DNA of 64,000 nt from Haloarcula regularis (GTDB taxonomy: Archaea > Halobacteriota > Halobacteria > Halobacteriales > Haloarculaceae). The DNA is taken from assembly GCF_029338315.1 (NCBI RefSeq), contig NZ_CP119794.1, forward strand, positions 1,240,001 to 1,304,000, in the 5' to 3' direction. The position numbers and the translations under genes are program-made. Below, one piece after another: positions 25,412-34,451 of this stretch (position 1 is the first letter of the stretch; each line of letters opens with the position of its first letter). The notes beneath the pieces are model-generated. The model had not been told where the DNA came from. It saw only the letters and a program-made list of their open reading frames with translations, and did not search any database.

Positions 25412-26337
25412 GGCAGGTAGTCCCAGTTCTCGACGGCCACGGAGTCCCCGGCAGGAAACCCCTCGTGTCCCGACGGGACGGTGACCCAGCCGTCGGCCCG
25501 CGTCACCGTCTCGAGGTCGGCGCCCGGCATCGGCGTCGCCTCACCGTCCCGTACGGAGACGGGGACGTAAGACCGGACCGACGCGTCGCTCGCCAGCCCG
25601 TCGGTCAGCGTCGCCGTCCGGGTCGGATGGGGCGCCAGCGGGGCCCCGGCAAAACTCTTGAGCAGCGGCCTGAGCAACTGGACAGCCGCGACGCGGGCGC
25701 CGACGGGTGACTCCGGCAGGAGGAGTACTGGGCGGTCCCGGACGACGGCCAGGCCCGTCTCGCCGCCGGGGTCGACGGCGATGCCGTCGCCGGCGACGTC
25801 GCCGAGGTCGGCGACCACCGACCGGAGCGTGTCGCCCGGGTCGGTGCCCGTCACCACGACCACGTCGCGGGTCAGGTCTCGCTGGACGGCCATCCGGAGC
25901 GCGGGCGCGTCGTCGGCGACGGCGTTCCGGTAGGTCACCTTCCCGCCCCAGCGGTCGACGTACTGCGCGAGCGTGAACCCGGCCGTCTCGACACCGCCCT
26001 CGCCGCCGGCCTCGGGCGCGGCCACCTCGTCGCCCGTCGGGACGATGCCGACCTGCGGGCGCTGTCTCACGAGCAGTTCGCCGACGCCGGCGGCCCGCAG
26101 CAGGCCGACGTCGCCCGGGCGCACCTGCGTCCCGGCCTCGAAGACGACGTCGTCTGGCGCGAGGCCGGCACCCGGGACGGGCGCGTTCGCCGTCGCGTCC
26201 GTCGCCAGCACGCGGCCCACGGCCACCGACAGCGGGACCCGGTCGGTCCGGTCGACCGGGACCGCGTAGCCGCCGAGGGTCCGTCGCGCGGTCTCGAGCG
26301 AGAGCCGACCCCCATCCCCGGACGGTGTCACGGTCAT
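25408..26337 (-). CDS. MoeA-like molybdopterin molybdotransferase, divergent
   Basis: 309 residues starting MTVTPSGDGGRLSLETARRTL. The order of segments matches MoeA: VPLSVAVGRVLATDATANAPVPG, GDVGLLRAAGVGELLVRQRPQVGIVPTGDEV, VVVVTGTDPGDTLRSV, then VLLLPESPVGARVAAVQLLRPLL and a C-terminal domain IV. It is ~90 residues shorter than typical MoeA. The usual GGVSVGDYD loop reads TGTDPGDT, so metal insertion activity is uncertain. It may be a MoeA paralogue. Confidence 0.75.
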   Translation of the reverse strand: MTVTPSGDGGRLSLETARRTLGGYAVPVDRTDRVPLSVAVGRVLATDATANAPVPGAGLAPDDVVFEAGTQVRPGDVGLLRAAGVGELLVRQRPQVGIVPTGDEVAAPEAGGEGGVETAGFTLAQYVDRWGGKVTYRNAVADDAPALRMAVQRDLTRDVVVVTGTDPGDTLRSVVADLGDVAGDGIAVDPGGETGLAVVRDRPVLLLPESPVGARVAAVQLLRPLLKSFAGAPLAPHPTRTATLTDGLASDASVRSYVPVSVRDGEATPMPGADLETVTRADGWVTVPSGHEGFPAGDSVAVENWDYLP

Positions 26338-26429
26338 ACCCGCACCTCGGGTCGGTGGGCAAAAAGCGCCGGGTCTGCCGGCCGCGGGGTCGACCAAGAT
26401 TTAATCCCCGTCCAGTGCGCCCATACACC

Positions 26430-27203
26430 ATGGTCCTCCCGCAGTTGCTCGCCCTCGGCTTCGCCGCCGTCGGCCTCTACCTCCTCTGGTCCGGCCTCCG
26501 GCAGCTGGTTCCGGTCTATCACGTGCTCCGGAACGACCCGATGCCGGTGCGGTCGCTGTCTGGATACACCGGTCCCGTGGAACTCCTCGGGACGGCCGTC
26601 GCCGGCGACGAGGGCACCGTCACCGCCCCGTTCACCGGCAGCGAGTGTCTGGCCTACACCTACGAGGTCGAGGAGCGGCGCTCCTCGGGAAAAACTACCC
26701 ACTGGGAGACGCTGGATTCGGGGCAGGGCGGCGTCGACTTCGTCCTCGACGACGGCACCGACCGGGTCCGTGTCGATCCCACCGGCGCGGACGTCCACTT
26801 CGAGGCCCACAGCGTCACCGTCCCGCCGGGGACGGAACTGCCCGACCGCCTGGCGCGCTACGTCGCGTCGACCGACAGCGTCGAGGCCCAGGACCGGACG
26901 GTGAACCTGCTGGTGACGGAGCTGCACGTCGGCAACAGACAGCGGTTCACCGAACGCCGTCTCGACGTGGGCGAGCGGGTCTACGTCTACGGCGTGGCCC
27001 GTCGCGGCCCCGCACCGGAGTGGGGCAGTAACCTCGTCGACGTCGTCGTCGGGGCGGGCGACGGCGCGCCGGCGTTCGTCATCTCCGATACGAGCGAGCG
27101 GGGCACCGCCTGGCGGATCGCCCGCGGGGCGCTGTGGCGACTCGTCGTGGGCGCCGTCTTCACGCTGGTGTTGCTTGGGTTTCTCGCGTCGGTCGTTCCG
27201 TGA
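26430..27203 (+). CDS. GIDE/MULAN-like membrane protein
   Basis: 257 residues with an N-terminal helix (~2-20) and a C-terminal helix (~234-256). Between them lies a domain resembling the GIDE/BAM region of eukaryotic MUL1/MULAN: YTGPVELLGTAVAGDEGTVTAPFTGSECLAYTYEVEER, then HWETLDS, FVLDDGTDRVRVDP, RRLDVGERVYVYGVARR and FVISDTSERGTAWR. No RING finger is present, so it is not a ubiquitin ligase as such. ATTTAATCC (26399-26407) may be its TATA box, ~25 nt upstream. Function in archaea unknown. Confidence 0.8.
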   Translation: MVLPQLLALGFAAVGLYLLWSGLRQLVPVYHVLRNDPMPVRSLSGYTGPVELLGTAVAGDEGTVTAPFTGSECLAYTYEVEERRSSGKTTHWETLDSGQGGVDFVLDDGTDRVRVDPTGADVHFEAHSVTVPPGTELPDRLARYVASTDSVEAQDRTVNLLVTELHVGNRQRFTERRLDVGERVYVYGVARRGPAPEWGSNLVDVVVGAGDGAPAFVISDTSERGTAWRIARGALWRLVVGAVFTLVLLGFLASVVP

Positions 27204-27291
27204 AGAGATCCGGCGTGGGCCCTGTTCCCTGTTCACGCGGCACGCGCTTCCGACCGCCGGGTTTAACGCACCGCCACCCCAAGGAGCGGGT

Positions 27292-27648
27292 ATGTCAGCG
27301 CTGCGAGAGGCGTTACGAGACCTCCCCGATGCCGTGTTTGCGGACGTACTCGAATCCGAAGACGCCTACCTGTTCGTCCTCGACCTGCCGGGCGTCGACG
27401 CCGGGACCCTCGACGTCAGCGTCGAGGGGGGGCGACTCATCATCGAGGGACAGCGCACCAAAGACGTTCCCCGGGAGTTCCGGTTCGTCCGCGAGGACCG
27501 GTCCGTGTTTCTCGACGTCGAGCTCCCGCTCCCGCCGGACGCCACCGGCCGCGGGGCCGAGGGCACCGTCGAGCGCGGCGTCTTAGAGCTCCGCCTCCCG
27601 AAGGCATCGGCCGCGCCGAGCACGACGATACCCATCGACGAGGCCTGA
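27292..27648 (+). CDS. Hsp20/alpha-crystallin small heat-shock protein
   Basis: 118 residues starting MSALREALRDLPDAVF, with AAGGAG 8 nt before the ATG. The alpha-crystallin domain spans ~20-105: YLFVLDLPGVDAGTLDVSVEGGRLIIEGQR, then a basic/acidic edge and GVLELRLPKA, the conserved A-x-x-x-G-V-L region. The C-terminal TIPI motif matches the I-x-I anchor used for oligomer assembly. It would hold unfolding proteins. Confidence 0.93.
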   Translation: MSALREALRDLPDAVFADVLESEDAYLFVLDLPGVDAGTLDVSVEGGRLIIEGQRTKDVPREFRFVREDRSVFLDVELPLPPDATGRGAEGTVERGVLELRLPKASAAPSTTIPIDEA

Positions 27649-27666
27649 CATCGGGGTGCCCTGTCG

Positions 27667-29376
27667 GTGAACTTCCGCGCCTACTGGCGATTCTTCGTCG
27701 TCGCCCGCCAGTTCCTCCCGCTGTTGCTGGCGTACGCCCGTGACCGCAAGCGGTTCGTCCTGTTCGGGGCGGCCCGGCAGGTCACGCCCGAACAGCGCCG
27801 CGCCCGCGCACAGGCGCTGCTGGACTCGCTGCTCACTCTCGGGCCCACCTTCATCAAGCTCGGACAGCTGCTCTCGACGCGCCCGGACATCCTCCCGCCG
27901 GAGTACATCGACGAGTTCTCCAAACTCCAGGACCGGGTGCCACCCGCCGCCTGGGACGAGGCGAAGGTCGTCCTGGAGGAGGACCTGGGCCCGGTCGAGG
28001 ACCGCTTCGACGAGTTCGAGACGGAGGCGATCAGCGGGGCCTCGCTCGGCCAGGTGTACCGGGCGTCCGTCGACGGCGACCCGGTCGCGGTGAAGATACG
28101 GCGGCCCGGCATCGAGGACCTGGTCGAGGCCGACCTCCGGGTCATCAAGTGGTCGCTCCCGGTCATCATGTACTTCGTCGGCGAGGCCCGGTCGTTCTCG
28201 CTGGAGACGCTGGCCGACGAGTTCGCCAAGACCATCCGCGAGGAGATGGACTACGAGCGCGAGGCCCGCATGCTGACCGAGATACGCGGGAACTTCCTCG
28301 AGAACGACCGCATCCGCATCCCGACGGTCCGTGACTCCCACTCGACGCGCCGGGTGCTGACCATGGAGTACGTCCCCGGGACGAAGATCAACGACATCGA
28401 CGACCTGGACGAACGCGGCATCGACCGCACCGAGCTCGCCGAGACGCTCCAGCGGGCGTACCTCCAGATGATAATCGACGACGGCGTCTTCCACGCCGAC
28501 CCCCACCCGGGGAACCTCGCCGTCCAGCCCGACGGGACGCTCGTCTTCTACGACTTCGGGATGTCCGGTCGGGTCGACCCGTTCGTCCAGGACAAGATCG
28601 TCGACTTCTACGCGGCGGTGGCCGACCAGAACATCGACGCCATCCTCGACGCCCTCATCGAGATGGGGACCCTCTCCCCGGAGGCCGATCGACAGGTGAT
28701 GGGCGACGTGATGGAACTGGCCATCGCGGACGCCCGCGGGGAGGACATCGAGCAGTACCGCGTCCAGCAGATCGTCCAGCAGGTCGAGGACACCATCTAC
28801 GAGTTCCCGCTGCGCCTGCCCTCGAACCTGGCGCTCGTCCTGCGGGTCGCGACGGTCGTCGAGGGGGTCTGTGTGACCCTGGATCCCGACTTCGACTTCA
28901 TCGAGGTCGCGACGGGGTACCTCCAGTCGCAGGGCTTCATCGCTGCCGGCGCCCGGAGTTTCGTCGAGGACCGGGCCCAGGAGATTCAGGACGCCACGCG
29001 GTCGGCGGTCCGCATCCCGCCGAAGCTCGAGTCGGTGCTGGACCGCGTCGAGCGCGAGGACCTGGTCGTCAGGGCCGACATCGAGGACTCCGACCGCCTG
29101 CTCGAGCGGATGACCAAACGGCTCATCATGGGCATGGTGCTCGCGAGCACGCTGTTCTCGACGGCGTTCCTCTACGCCGAGTCGACCCAGCTCGTCGCGG
29201 CCGTCGCCGGCGCCGTCGTGCTGGCGCTCCTCGCGGGCCTGTGGTGGTCGTTCCGGACGAAGAAGGGCGTGCGAGCCAAGCCCCAGTTCACCCGCCAGAG
29301 CATGCGCGAACGGGAGGTGGAGCCCTCCGGTGGGCTCGCGACCTCGTTCGACGACGAGGGCGGCGACGGGTCCTGA
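27667..29376 (+). CDS. ABC1/UbiB-family atypical kinase
   Basis: 569 residues from GTG 27667. Family landmarks: [26 protein letters not shown] (KxGQ motif), an Ala-rich-loop equivalent [12 protein letters not shown], the VAIK-type [26 protein letters not shown] (catalytic loop) and YDFGMSG (DFG equivalent). Two hydrophobic helices close the protein (~490-535). Homologues act as ATPases in isoprenoid-quinone lipid metabolism; here the substrate is not known. It lies 18 nt after hsp20. Confidence 0.93.
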   Translation: MNFRAYWRFFVVARQFLPLLLAYARDRKRFVLFGAARQVTPEQRRARAQALLDSLLTLGPTFIKLGQLLSTRPDILPPEYIDEFSKLQDRVPPAAWDEAKVVLEEDLGPVEDRFDEFETEAISGASLGQVYRASVDGDPVAVKIRRPGIEDLVEADLRVIKWSLPVIMYFVGEARSFSLETLADEFAKTIREEMDYEREARMLTEIRGNFLENDRIRIPTVRDSHSTRRVLTMEYVPGTKINDIDDLDERGIDRTELAETLQRAYLQMIIDDGVFHADPHPGNLAVQPDGTLVFYDFGMSGRVDPFVQDKIVDFYAAVADQNIDAILDALIEMGTLSPEADRQVMGDVMELAIADARGEDIEQYRVQQIVQQVEDTIYEFPLRLPSNLALVLRVATVVEGVCVTLDPDFDFIEVATGYLQSQGFIAAGARSFVEDRAQEIQDATRSAVRIPPKLESVLDRVEREDLVVRADIEDSDRLLERMTKRLIMGMVLASTLFSTAFLYAESTQLVAAVAGAVVLALLAGLWWSFRTKKGVRAKPQFTRQSMREREVEPSGGLATSFDDEGGDGS

Positions 29377-29413
29377 ACGGGCCCGACGACCGCGCTTGCA
29401 CCATTCCAAACCG

Positions 29414-29419
29414 TTTATA
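29414..29419 (+). promoter_or_regulatory. TATA element of the aIF5A gene
   Basis: TTTATA ends 24 nt before the ATG at 29444, the spacing of a leaderless mRNA. No ribosome site is visible between them. Confidence 0.65.
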
Positions 29420-29443
29420 CCGGCACGGGAGCAATCCCGCCGT

Positions 29444-29824
29444 ATGGCAAAAGAGCAGACCGAGGTTCGTGAACTCGACGAGGGCAGCTACGTGATGATC
29501 GAGGACACCCCGTGCAAGATCGACTCCTACAGCACGGCAAAGCCCGGCAAGCACGGCAGCGCGAAGGCCCGCATCGACGCCCGCGGCGTCTTCGACAAGA
29601 AGAAGCGGTCGCTGTCCCAGCCGGTCGACGCGAAGGTATGGGTCCCGATCATCACCCGGAAGCAGGGCCAGGTCGTCTCGACGGACGGGAACGACGCCCA
29701 GGTGATGGACCTGGACACCTACGAGACGTTCACGATGCGACAGCCCGAGGACGTCGACCTCCAGCCCGACGACGAGATCGAATACCTCGAGTACGAGGAC
29801 CAGCGCCTCATCACCCGGTCGTAA
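29444..29824 (+). CDS. translation factor aIF5A, hypusine type
   Basis: 126 residues. The N-terminal SH3-like domain carries the hypusination loop [17 protein letters not shown], in which the central Lys of PGKHG is the modified residue. The C-terminal OB domain follows. It relieves ribosome stalling at difficult peptide bonds. It is separated by 2 nt from an agmatinase-family gene, and a deoxyhypusine synthase lies 3.5 kb downstream, so substrate and modifying enzyme genes cluster. Confidence 0.96.
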   Translation: MAKEQTEVRELDEGSYVMIEDTPCKIDSYSTAKPGKHGSAKARIDARGVFDKKKRSLSQPVDAKVWVPIITRKQGQVVSTDGNDAQVMDLDTYETFTMRQPEDVDLQPDDEIEYLEYEDQRLITRS

Positions 29825-29826
29825 GG

Positions 29827-30624
29827 ATGTTCCCCGGCGCTGGCGCGGCGCGCGAGGCCGCCGACTACGCGCTCGTGGGCGCGCCCCTCGACGCCTCCAC
29901 GTCGTTCCGGCCCGGGGCCCGTTTCGGCCCGCGCCGCGTCCGCCAGTTCGCCGAGGGGTTCGACGACTACGACCACCACACCGGTCAGCAGTTCACGAAA
30001 CTGGCCGTCTACGACCACGGCGACGTCGGCCCGACGGCCGACACCGCGGAGTACCTCACGTTCCTGGAGAGCGCCGTCGCCGAGTTCGACCGCGAGGGCG
30101 CGACGCCGCTACTGGTCGGCGGCGAACACACCGTCTCCGTCGCCGGCGTCCGCGCGCTCGACCCGGACGTGTTCGTCTGTCTCGACGCCCATCTGGACCT
30201 GCGGGCGTCCTACGCCGGCGACGCGTACTCGCACGCGACGGTGACCCACCACGCGCTGGACGTCGCGGACCGCGCCGTCGTACTCGGTGCCCGGACCGGC
30301 TCCGAGATCGAGTGGGACCGGGCCGCCGAGGCCGACGTGACCGTCGTCCCGCCGGAGGACGTGGGCGACTGGACGCCCGACATCGAGGGCGAGCGGGCCT
30401 ACCTCTCGGTCGACGTCGACGCGGCCGACCCCGGGTTCGCGCCGGGGACCGGGACGCCGGAACCGTTCGGCCTCGCCCCCACCGAGATGCACGAGGTTGT
30501 CCGGGCCGTGGCGCCCCACGCCGTCGGGTTCGACGTCGTCGAGGTCAACGACCGGGACGACGGGCAGGCGGCGACGCTGGCGGCGAAGCTCCTGCGGGCC
30601 TTCGTCTTCGCCCACGCGGCGTAG
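29827..30624 (+). CDS. agmatinase/ureohydrolase-family enzyme
   Basis: 265 residues. Ureohydrolase metal motifs are visible: GGEHTVSVAG (His), CLDAHLDLRASY (DAHLD), SHATVTHH and LSVDVDAADPGFAPGTGTPEPFG (DxDxxDP). Together these supply the two Mn ligands. The product would be putrescine or another polyamine precursor. In haloarchaea agmatine-derived groups are implicated in making the aIF5A modification, which fits its position directly after that gene. Which guanidino substrate it uses is inferred. Confidence 0.92.
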   Translation: MFPGAGAAREAADYALVGAPLDASTSFRPGARFGPRRVRQFAEGFDDYDHHTGQQFTKLAVYDHGDVGPTADTAEYLTFLESAVAEFDREGATPLLVGGEHTVSVAGVRALDPDVFVCLDAHLDLRASYAGDAYSHATVTHHALDVADRAVVLGARTGSEIEWDRAAEADVTVVPPEDVGDWTPDIEGERAYLSVDVDAADPGFAPGTGTPEPFGLAPTEMHEVVRAVAPHAVGFDVVEVNDRDDGQAATLAAKLLRAFVFAHAA

Positions 30625-30713
30625 ATACGTTCGAGACCGGACCGCTACATACCCCGATATAGCCCTGTTAGCAACTGTTTTACGCGGGTCCGGTGTGTGG
30701 CGAGATAGCGAGG

Positions 30714-31079
30714 ATGGGCACAGCACTACACTGTACGGCCTGTCGGCTCCGGAGCGCGTACAACCGGGCGGTGGTCGACGTCGTCCGCGACGAGGCCATC
30801 GGCTGCCTCTGTACGAACTGCATCGCGACCTTCTTCGGGAAGTCGCTCGACCGGTACGAACAGGGCGAGGGTGGCTGTGTCCTCTGTGACCGCGACGGGT
30901 TCATGGCCCTCCCCAAGTGGGAAGCCGTGACAGTCCAGGTCGACGGCGACGTCCACATCCACGGCGTGGACTTCGACGTGACGCCCGAGACGCCGCGCCT
31001 CTGTGACCATCACCTCCACGACCTGAGTGACGAGCGGATGCGCGACGACCTGCCCGACCCCGCACCCGGGACACCCTGA
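30714..31079 (+). CDS. multi-CxxC zinc-binding haloarchaeal protein
   Basis: 121 residues starting MGTALHCTACRLRSAY; an upstream ATG at 30693 is possible. It has CTAC (~7), CLCTNC (~33), CVLCDRDG (~60) and a HIHGVDFDV segment followed by LCDHHLHDL. These Cys and His residues suggest two zinc sites. The middle (DRYEQGEGGCVLC) is typical of small haloarchaeal zinc proteins. No name recognised. Confidence 0.7.
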   Translation: MGTALHCTACRLRSAYNRAVVDVVRDEAIGCLCTNCIATFFGKSLDRYEQGEGGCVLCDRDGFMALPKWEAVTVQVDGDVHIHGVDFDVTPETPRLCDHHLHDLSDERMRDDLPDPAPGTP

Positions 31080-31124
31080 AACCGCCGGGGACCGTTTTAT
31101 TAGGGGCGACGGAATAGACCGACC

Positions 31125-31862
31125 ATGGACCGTCTCTCGTCGTGTTACTTCTGTGGCGTCGCCCACGACGTATCGCTCTCCGAGTATCCGGTCGTGCCCA
31201 AGCAGTTACACCCGAGCGAGCAGACCCAGCAGACCGTCGTCCTCTGTTCGTCCTGCCGCCGCAAGCTCGCCACCGTCGTCGAGACTGTCGTCACGGCGGC
31301 CCGGGCGGACCAGGCCCGGAGTGAGGGCCCGACGACCAGCGACACGGCGGCGGCCGACGACGACACGAGCGGGCTCCTCGACGAGTCTGGACTGGAGCCC
31401 CAGCCGGACCCGACGGTGGTCGGCGACGCCAACGAGACCCCGGTCGACGACAGTCCCGAGGCTGGCGCGGACACGGAGGGGACGGCCGAGCCCTCGGCGG
31501 CCGCGAGTGCAGGGGAGCCCGGCGAGACCACTTCGACGGGGAGCGCCGCGGAGACGGACGACGGTGCTGTTGCCGACGACCACGACGCAGACGAGGCGGG
31601 TGCTGCCACGGCATCGGACACGGAGGAGGACGCGAGCGCGAACGGTGCGGACGACGACCAGCCGTCCCTCACCAGGCTGGAGTACAGCAAGGTGATGCGC
31701 CTGCTCCAGAACCGCCCGTTCCCGGTCGACCGGGCCGAGATTCGCGAGGTGGCGGTCAACGCCTACGACATCGACCCCGAGCAGTTCGACGCAATCACCG
31801 AGGCGGCGATAGAGCGGGGCCTCATCGGCGAGGAGGACGGACAGTTCGTCAGCACGGAGTGA
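31125..31862 (+). CDS. zinc-finger protein with long acidic linker
   Basis: 245 residues in three parts. An N-terminal zinc ribbon (CYFCGVAH ... LCSSCRRKL, ~7-45) comes first. A ~115-residue Ala/Asp/Glu/Thr low-complexity linker follows. The C-terminal helical domain (~175-245) reads LEYSKVMRLLQNRPFPVDRAEIREVAVNAYDIDPEQF, which looks like a DNA-binding or protein-binding helix bundle. Function unknown. It follows another zinc protein on the same strand by 45 nt. Confidence 0.72.
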   Translation: MDRLSSCYFCGVAHDVSLSEYPVVPKQLHPSEQTQQTVVLCSSCRRKLATVVETVVTAARADQARSEGPTTSDTAAADDDTSGLLDESGLEPQPDPTVVGDANETPVDDSPEAGADTEGTAEPSAAASAGEPGETTSTGSAAETDDGAVADDHDADEAGAATASDTEEDASANGADDDQPSLTRLEYSKVMRLLQNRPFPVDRAEIREVAVNAYDIDPEQFDAITEAAIERGLIGEEDGQFVSTE

Positions 31863-31898
31863 GAAAAGCATACCAGCGGTGGACCTGAACGCCCGTCT

Positions 31899-32666
31899 AT
31901 GAACGCAGGCGACATCGCGGCACGACTCGACGACCGACTGGACATCGACGCCTACGCCGACGTCGACGCGAGTCCGAACGGCCTGCAGGTCGGGCCGGCG
32001 ACGCAACCGGTCGAGACCGTCGCGGTCGCCGTCGACGCGGCCGTCGAGACCATCGACCGCGCGAACGACGCTGGCGCGGATCTGCTGGTGACCCACCACG
32101 GCATCGTCTGGGGCGGCATGAAGCGGGTCACCGGGACCCACTACCGGCGGATCGCGCCGCTGGTCGACGACGGCCTGGCGCTGTACGTCGCCCACCTCCC
32201 GCTGGACGGCCACCAGACCCTGGGGAACGCCGCCGGCCTCGCGGACCTGCTGGACCTGGACAACCGCGCCCCGTTCGGGACGACGGGTGGCGTCTACATC
32301 GGCCAGCAGGGCCGGCTGACCGAGCCGACCACCGTCGCCGACCTGGCCTCGACCCTGGACGACGCGCTGGACACCGGCGGCCGGGACGTGCAAGTGCTCG
32401 ATTTCGGCCCGTCGACGGTCGAGGACGTCGCCGTCGTCACCGGCAGCGGCGTCGACTGGCTGGACGAGGCCGTCGAGGCCGGCACGGACGTCCTGATTAC
32501 CGGCGAGGGGAAACAGCAAGTCTACCACGAAGCCCGCGAAGCGGGTATCAACGTCGTGCTGGCCGGCCACTACGCCACGGAGACGTTCGGCGTCCGCTCG
32601 CTGGAGACGCTCATCGAGGAGTGGGGGCTCGAGACCACGTTCGTCGACTGCCCGACAGGGCTTTAG
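31899..32666 (+). CDS. Nif3-like dinuclear metal-centre protein
   Basis: 255 residues, the usual length for the short Nif3 form. Metal-binding motifs: LLVTHHGIVWGGM early (~62-74), VAHLPLDGHQTLGNAAGLADLL with a His-Asp pair (~103), and VVLAGHYATETFGVRSLE (~215) with His and Glu near the C-terminus. Family members are widespread; a GTP cyclohydrolase I type 2 name is often attached but doubtful. It lies 36 nt downstream of the zinc-finger gene. Confidence 0.92.
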   Translation: MNAGDIAARLDDRLDIDAYADVDASPNGLQVGPATQPVETVAVAVDAAVETIDRANDAGADLLVTHHGIVWGGMKRVTGTHYRRIAPLVDDGLALYVAHLPLDGHQTLGNAAGLADLLDLDNRAPFGTTGGVYIGQQGRLTEPTTVADLASTLDDALDTGGRDVQVLDFGPSTVEDVAVVTGSGVDWLDEAVEAGTDVLITGEGKQQVYHEAREAGINVVLAGHYATETFGVRSLETLIEEWGLETTFVDCPTGL

Positions 32667-32689
32667 CCGGAGCGAGCGAGACCACTGCC

Positions 32690-33253
32690 GTGACCGAGCC
32701 CCCTGCCTACGACGCGGTCGACAGCCACGACGACCTCCTCGCGTGGTCGCGGGCCTACTGCCGCGAGGTCCGCCGCGAGTGGGGCGTCTCGGTCCGGTTC
32801 GACCTCGTCGACTGGGAGGTGTCGACCCGGGCCAAGCGGCGGGCGGCGGCGGTCAAGCGGCCGAAACTGCCCGACGCGACGGTCGGCGAGCCCTACGACT
32901 GGGAGCGCGTCGACGGGGCCGACGGCCGTCCGCTGCCCTGTACGGTGTCGCTGACCTGGGCCGCCTTCGAGGCGTTCGACCGCGCGGAGTGGGCGGCGAC
33001 GCTCCGGCACGAACTCGTCCACGTCGAGCAGTACCAGCGCGACGGGACGACCGACCACGGCGCCGCCTTCCGGGCGCGCGCGGCGGACCTGGAGACCGAC
33101 GTCCACTGTCCGGCCTTCTCGGAGCCGAAGTACGTCCTCACCTGCGAGTCCTGTGGCGACCTGGTCGCCAGACGCTACCGCGACTGCAAGCTCGTCCGGG
33201 AGCGAGCGCGCTACCGGTCTGACTGCTGTGGGGCGGCGCTCGAACTCGCCTGA
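32690..33253 (+). CDS. SprT-like zinc metallopeptidase
   Basis: 187 residues from GTG 32690. The gluzincin helix TLRHELVHVEQYQRDG supplies HELVH, followed by TDHGAAFRARA with a third ligand. The C-terminal zinc ribbon CESCGDLVARRYRDCK ... DCCG is typical of SprT/Spartan proteins. Eukaryotic Spartan digests DNA-protein crosslinks; a DNA-protection role here is inference. It starts 23 nt after the Nif3 gene. Confidence 0.9.
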   Translation: MTEPPAYDAVDSHDDLLAWSRAYCREVRREWGVSVRFDLVDWEVSTRAKRRAAAVKRPKLPDATVGEPYDWERVDGADGRPLPCTVSLTWAAFEAFDRAEWAATLRHELVHVEQYQRDGTTDHGAAFRARAADLETDVHCPAFSEPKYVLTCESCGDLVARRYRDCKLVRERARYRSDCCGAALELA

Positions 33254-33314
33254 GCGGCCCGGCTGTCGTCGCGAACCACGCCGTTCAAGCCGTCGGGCCG
33301 ACCACTGGACCACG

Positions 33315-34319
33315 ATGACCGACCACGACGACCGCGAGACGTTCAGCCACGACCCCATCGGCCACGCGGAGGTCCGGGCGGGGATGACCGTCGGGGAACT
33401 CGCCGAGAGCTACGGCGAGGCCGGCATCGGCGCGAGCGACCTCCACGAGGCCGTCGACGTCTACAGCGAGATGCTCGCCGAGGACGTGACGACTTTCTTC
33501 GGCCTGGCGGGCGCGATGGTGCCGACGGGGATGCGCACCATCGTCAGCGAACTCATCCGCGACGGGCACATCGACGTCCTGGTGACGACGGGGGCGAACC
33601 TGACCCACGACACCATCGAGGCCATCGGGGGCAAGCACCACCACGGCGAGGTTACCCCCGCGGACCGGACCGAACGGGAACACGACGAGAACCTGCGGGA
33701 CGAGGGCGTCGACCGCATCTACAACGTCTACCTGCCCCAGGAGCACTTCGCGCTGTTCGAAGGCCACCTCCGCGAGGAGGTGTTCCCGGTGCTCGAATCG
33801 GAGGGGACCGTCTCCATCCAGCGCATGACCGAGGAGATGGGACGGGCCAACGCCGAGGTCAACGAGCGCGAGGACGTCGCCGAGGACGCCGGCGTGCTCG
33901 CGGCGGCCGCCGAACACGACGTGCCGGTCTACTGCCCGGCGTTCCAGGACTCGGTGCTGGGCCTGCAAGCGTGGATGTACGCACAGACGAGCGAGTTCAC
34001 CGTCGACGCCCTGGCGGACATGACCCAGATCACGGACATCGCCTACGAGGCCGACAGCGCCGGCGCGATGGTGGTCGGCGGGGGCGTCCCGAAGAACTAC
34101 GTCCTCCAGACGATGCTGGTCTCGCCGGACGCCTACGACTACGCCGTCCAGCTGACGATGGACCCCTCCAGCACCGGCGGACTCTCGGGGGCGACGCTGG
34201 ACGAGGCCCGCTCGTGGGGCAAACTCGAGAAGGACGCCCGCAACGTCTCGGTGTACGCCGACGCGACGATCACCCTGCCGCTGGTCGTCGCCGCCGCCCG
34301 CGAACGCACCGGGCTGTGA
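33315..34319 (+). CDS. dys: deoxyhypusine synthase
   Basis: 334 residues. NAD-binding fold with FGLAGAMVPTGMRTIVSELI, LVTTGANLTHDTIEAIGG, the SIQRMTEEMG region, PVYCPAFQDSVLG (substrate Asp) and the catalytic Lys in VVGGGVPKNYVLQ. It transfers an aminobutyl group to the conserved Lys of aIF5A. Haloarchaea mostly stop at deoxyhypusine because they lack a recognised hydroxylase. Its gene is part of the local hypusine group with aIF5A and the ureohydrolase. Confidence 0.95.
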   Translation: MTDHDDRETFSHDPIGHAEVRAGMTVGELAESYGEAGIGASDLHEAVDVYSEMLAEDVTTFFGLAGAMVPTGMRTIVSELIRDGHIDVLVTTGANLTHDTIEAIGGKHHHGEVTPADRTEREHDENLRDEGVDRIYNVYLPQEHFALFEGHLREEVFPVLESEGTVSIQRMTEEMGRANAEVNEREDVAEDAGVLAAAAEHDVPVYCPAFQDSVLGLQAWMYAQTSEFTVDALADMTQITDIAYEADSAGAMVVGGGVPKNYVLQTMLVSPDAYDYAVQLTMDPSSTGGLSGATLDEARSWGKLEKDARNVSVYADATITLPLVVAAARERTGL

Positions 34320-34419
34320 GTCGGTCGGGAGGTCGGTACCCGACCCCGCTCGGGCCCAGAGTGCGCGGCCTGGTGGCGTGGGTTTGCGACGCACACCCGC
34401 TCTCGATGGCTCTCGCAAC

Positions 34420-34428
34420 GTTTTAGCC
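34420..34428 (+). promoter_or_regulatory. TATA element of the YchF/OBG GTPase gene
   Basis: GTTTTAGCC ends 23 nt before the ATG at 34452, suggesting a leaderless or very short-leader transcript. Confidence 0.55.
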
Positions 34429-34451
34429 GCCGATTCCGCTCTAGGCACCCA

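Noticed and set aside
27583..29409. 608-codon minus-strand frame opposite the ABC1 kinase
   Set aside because: Shadow of the kinase gene; no domain.
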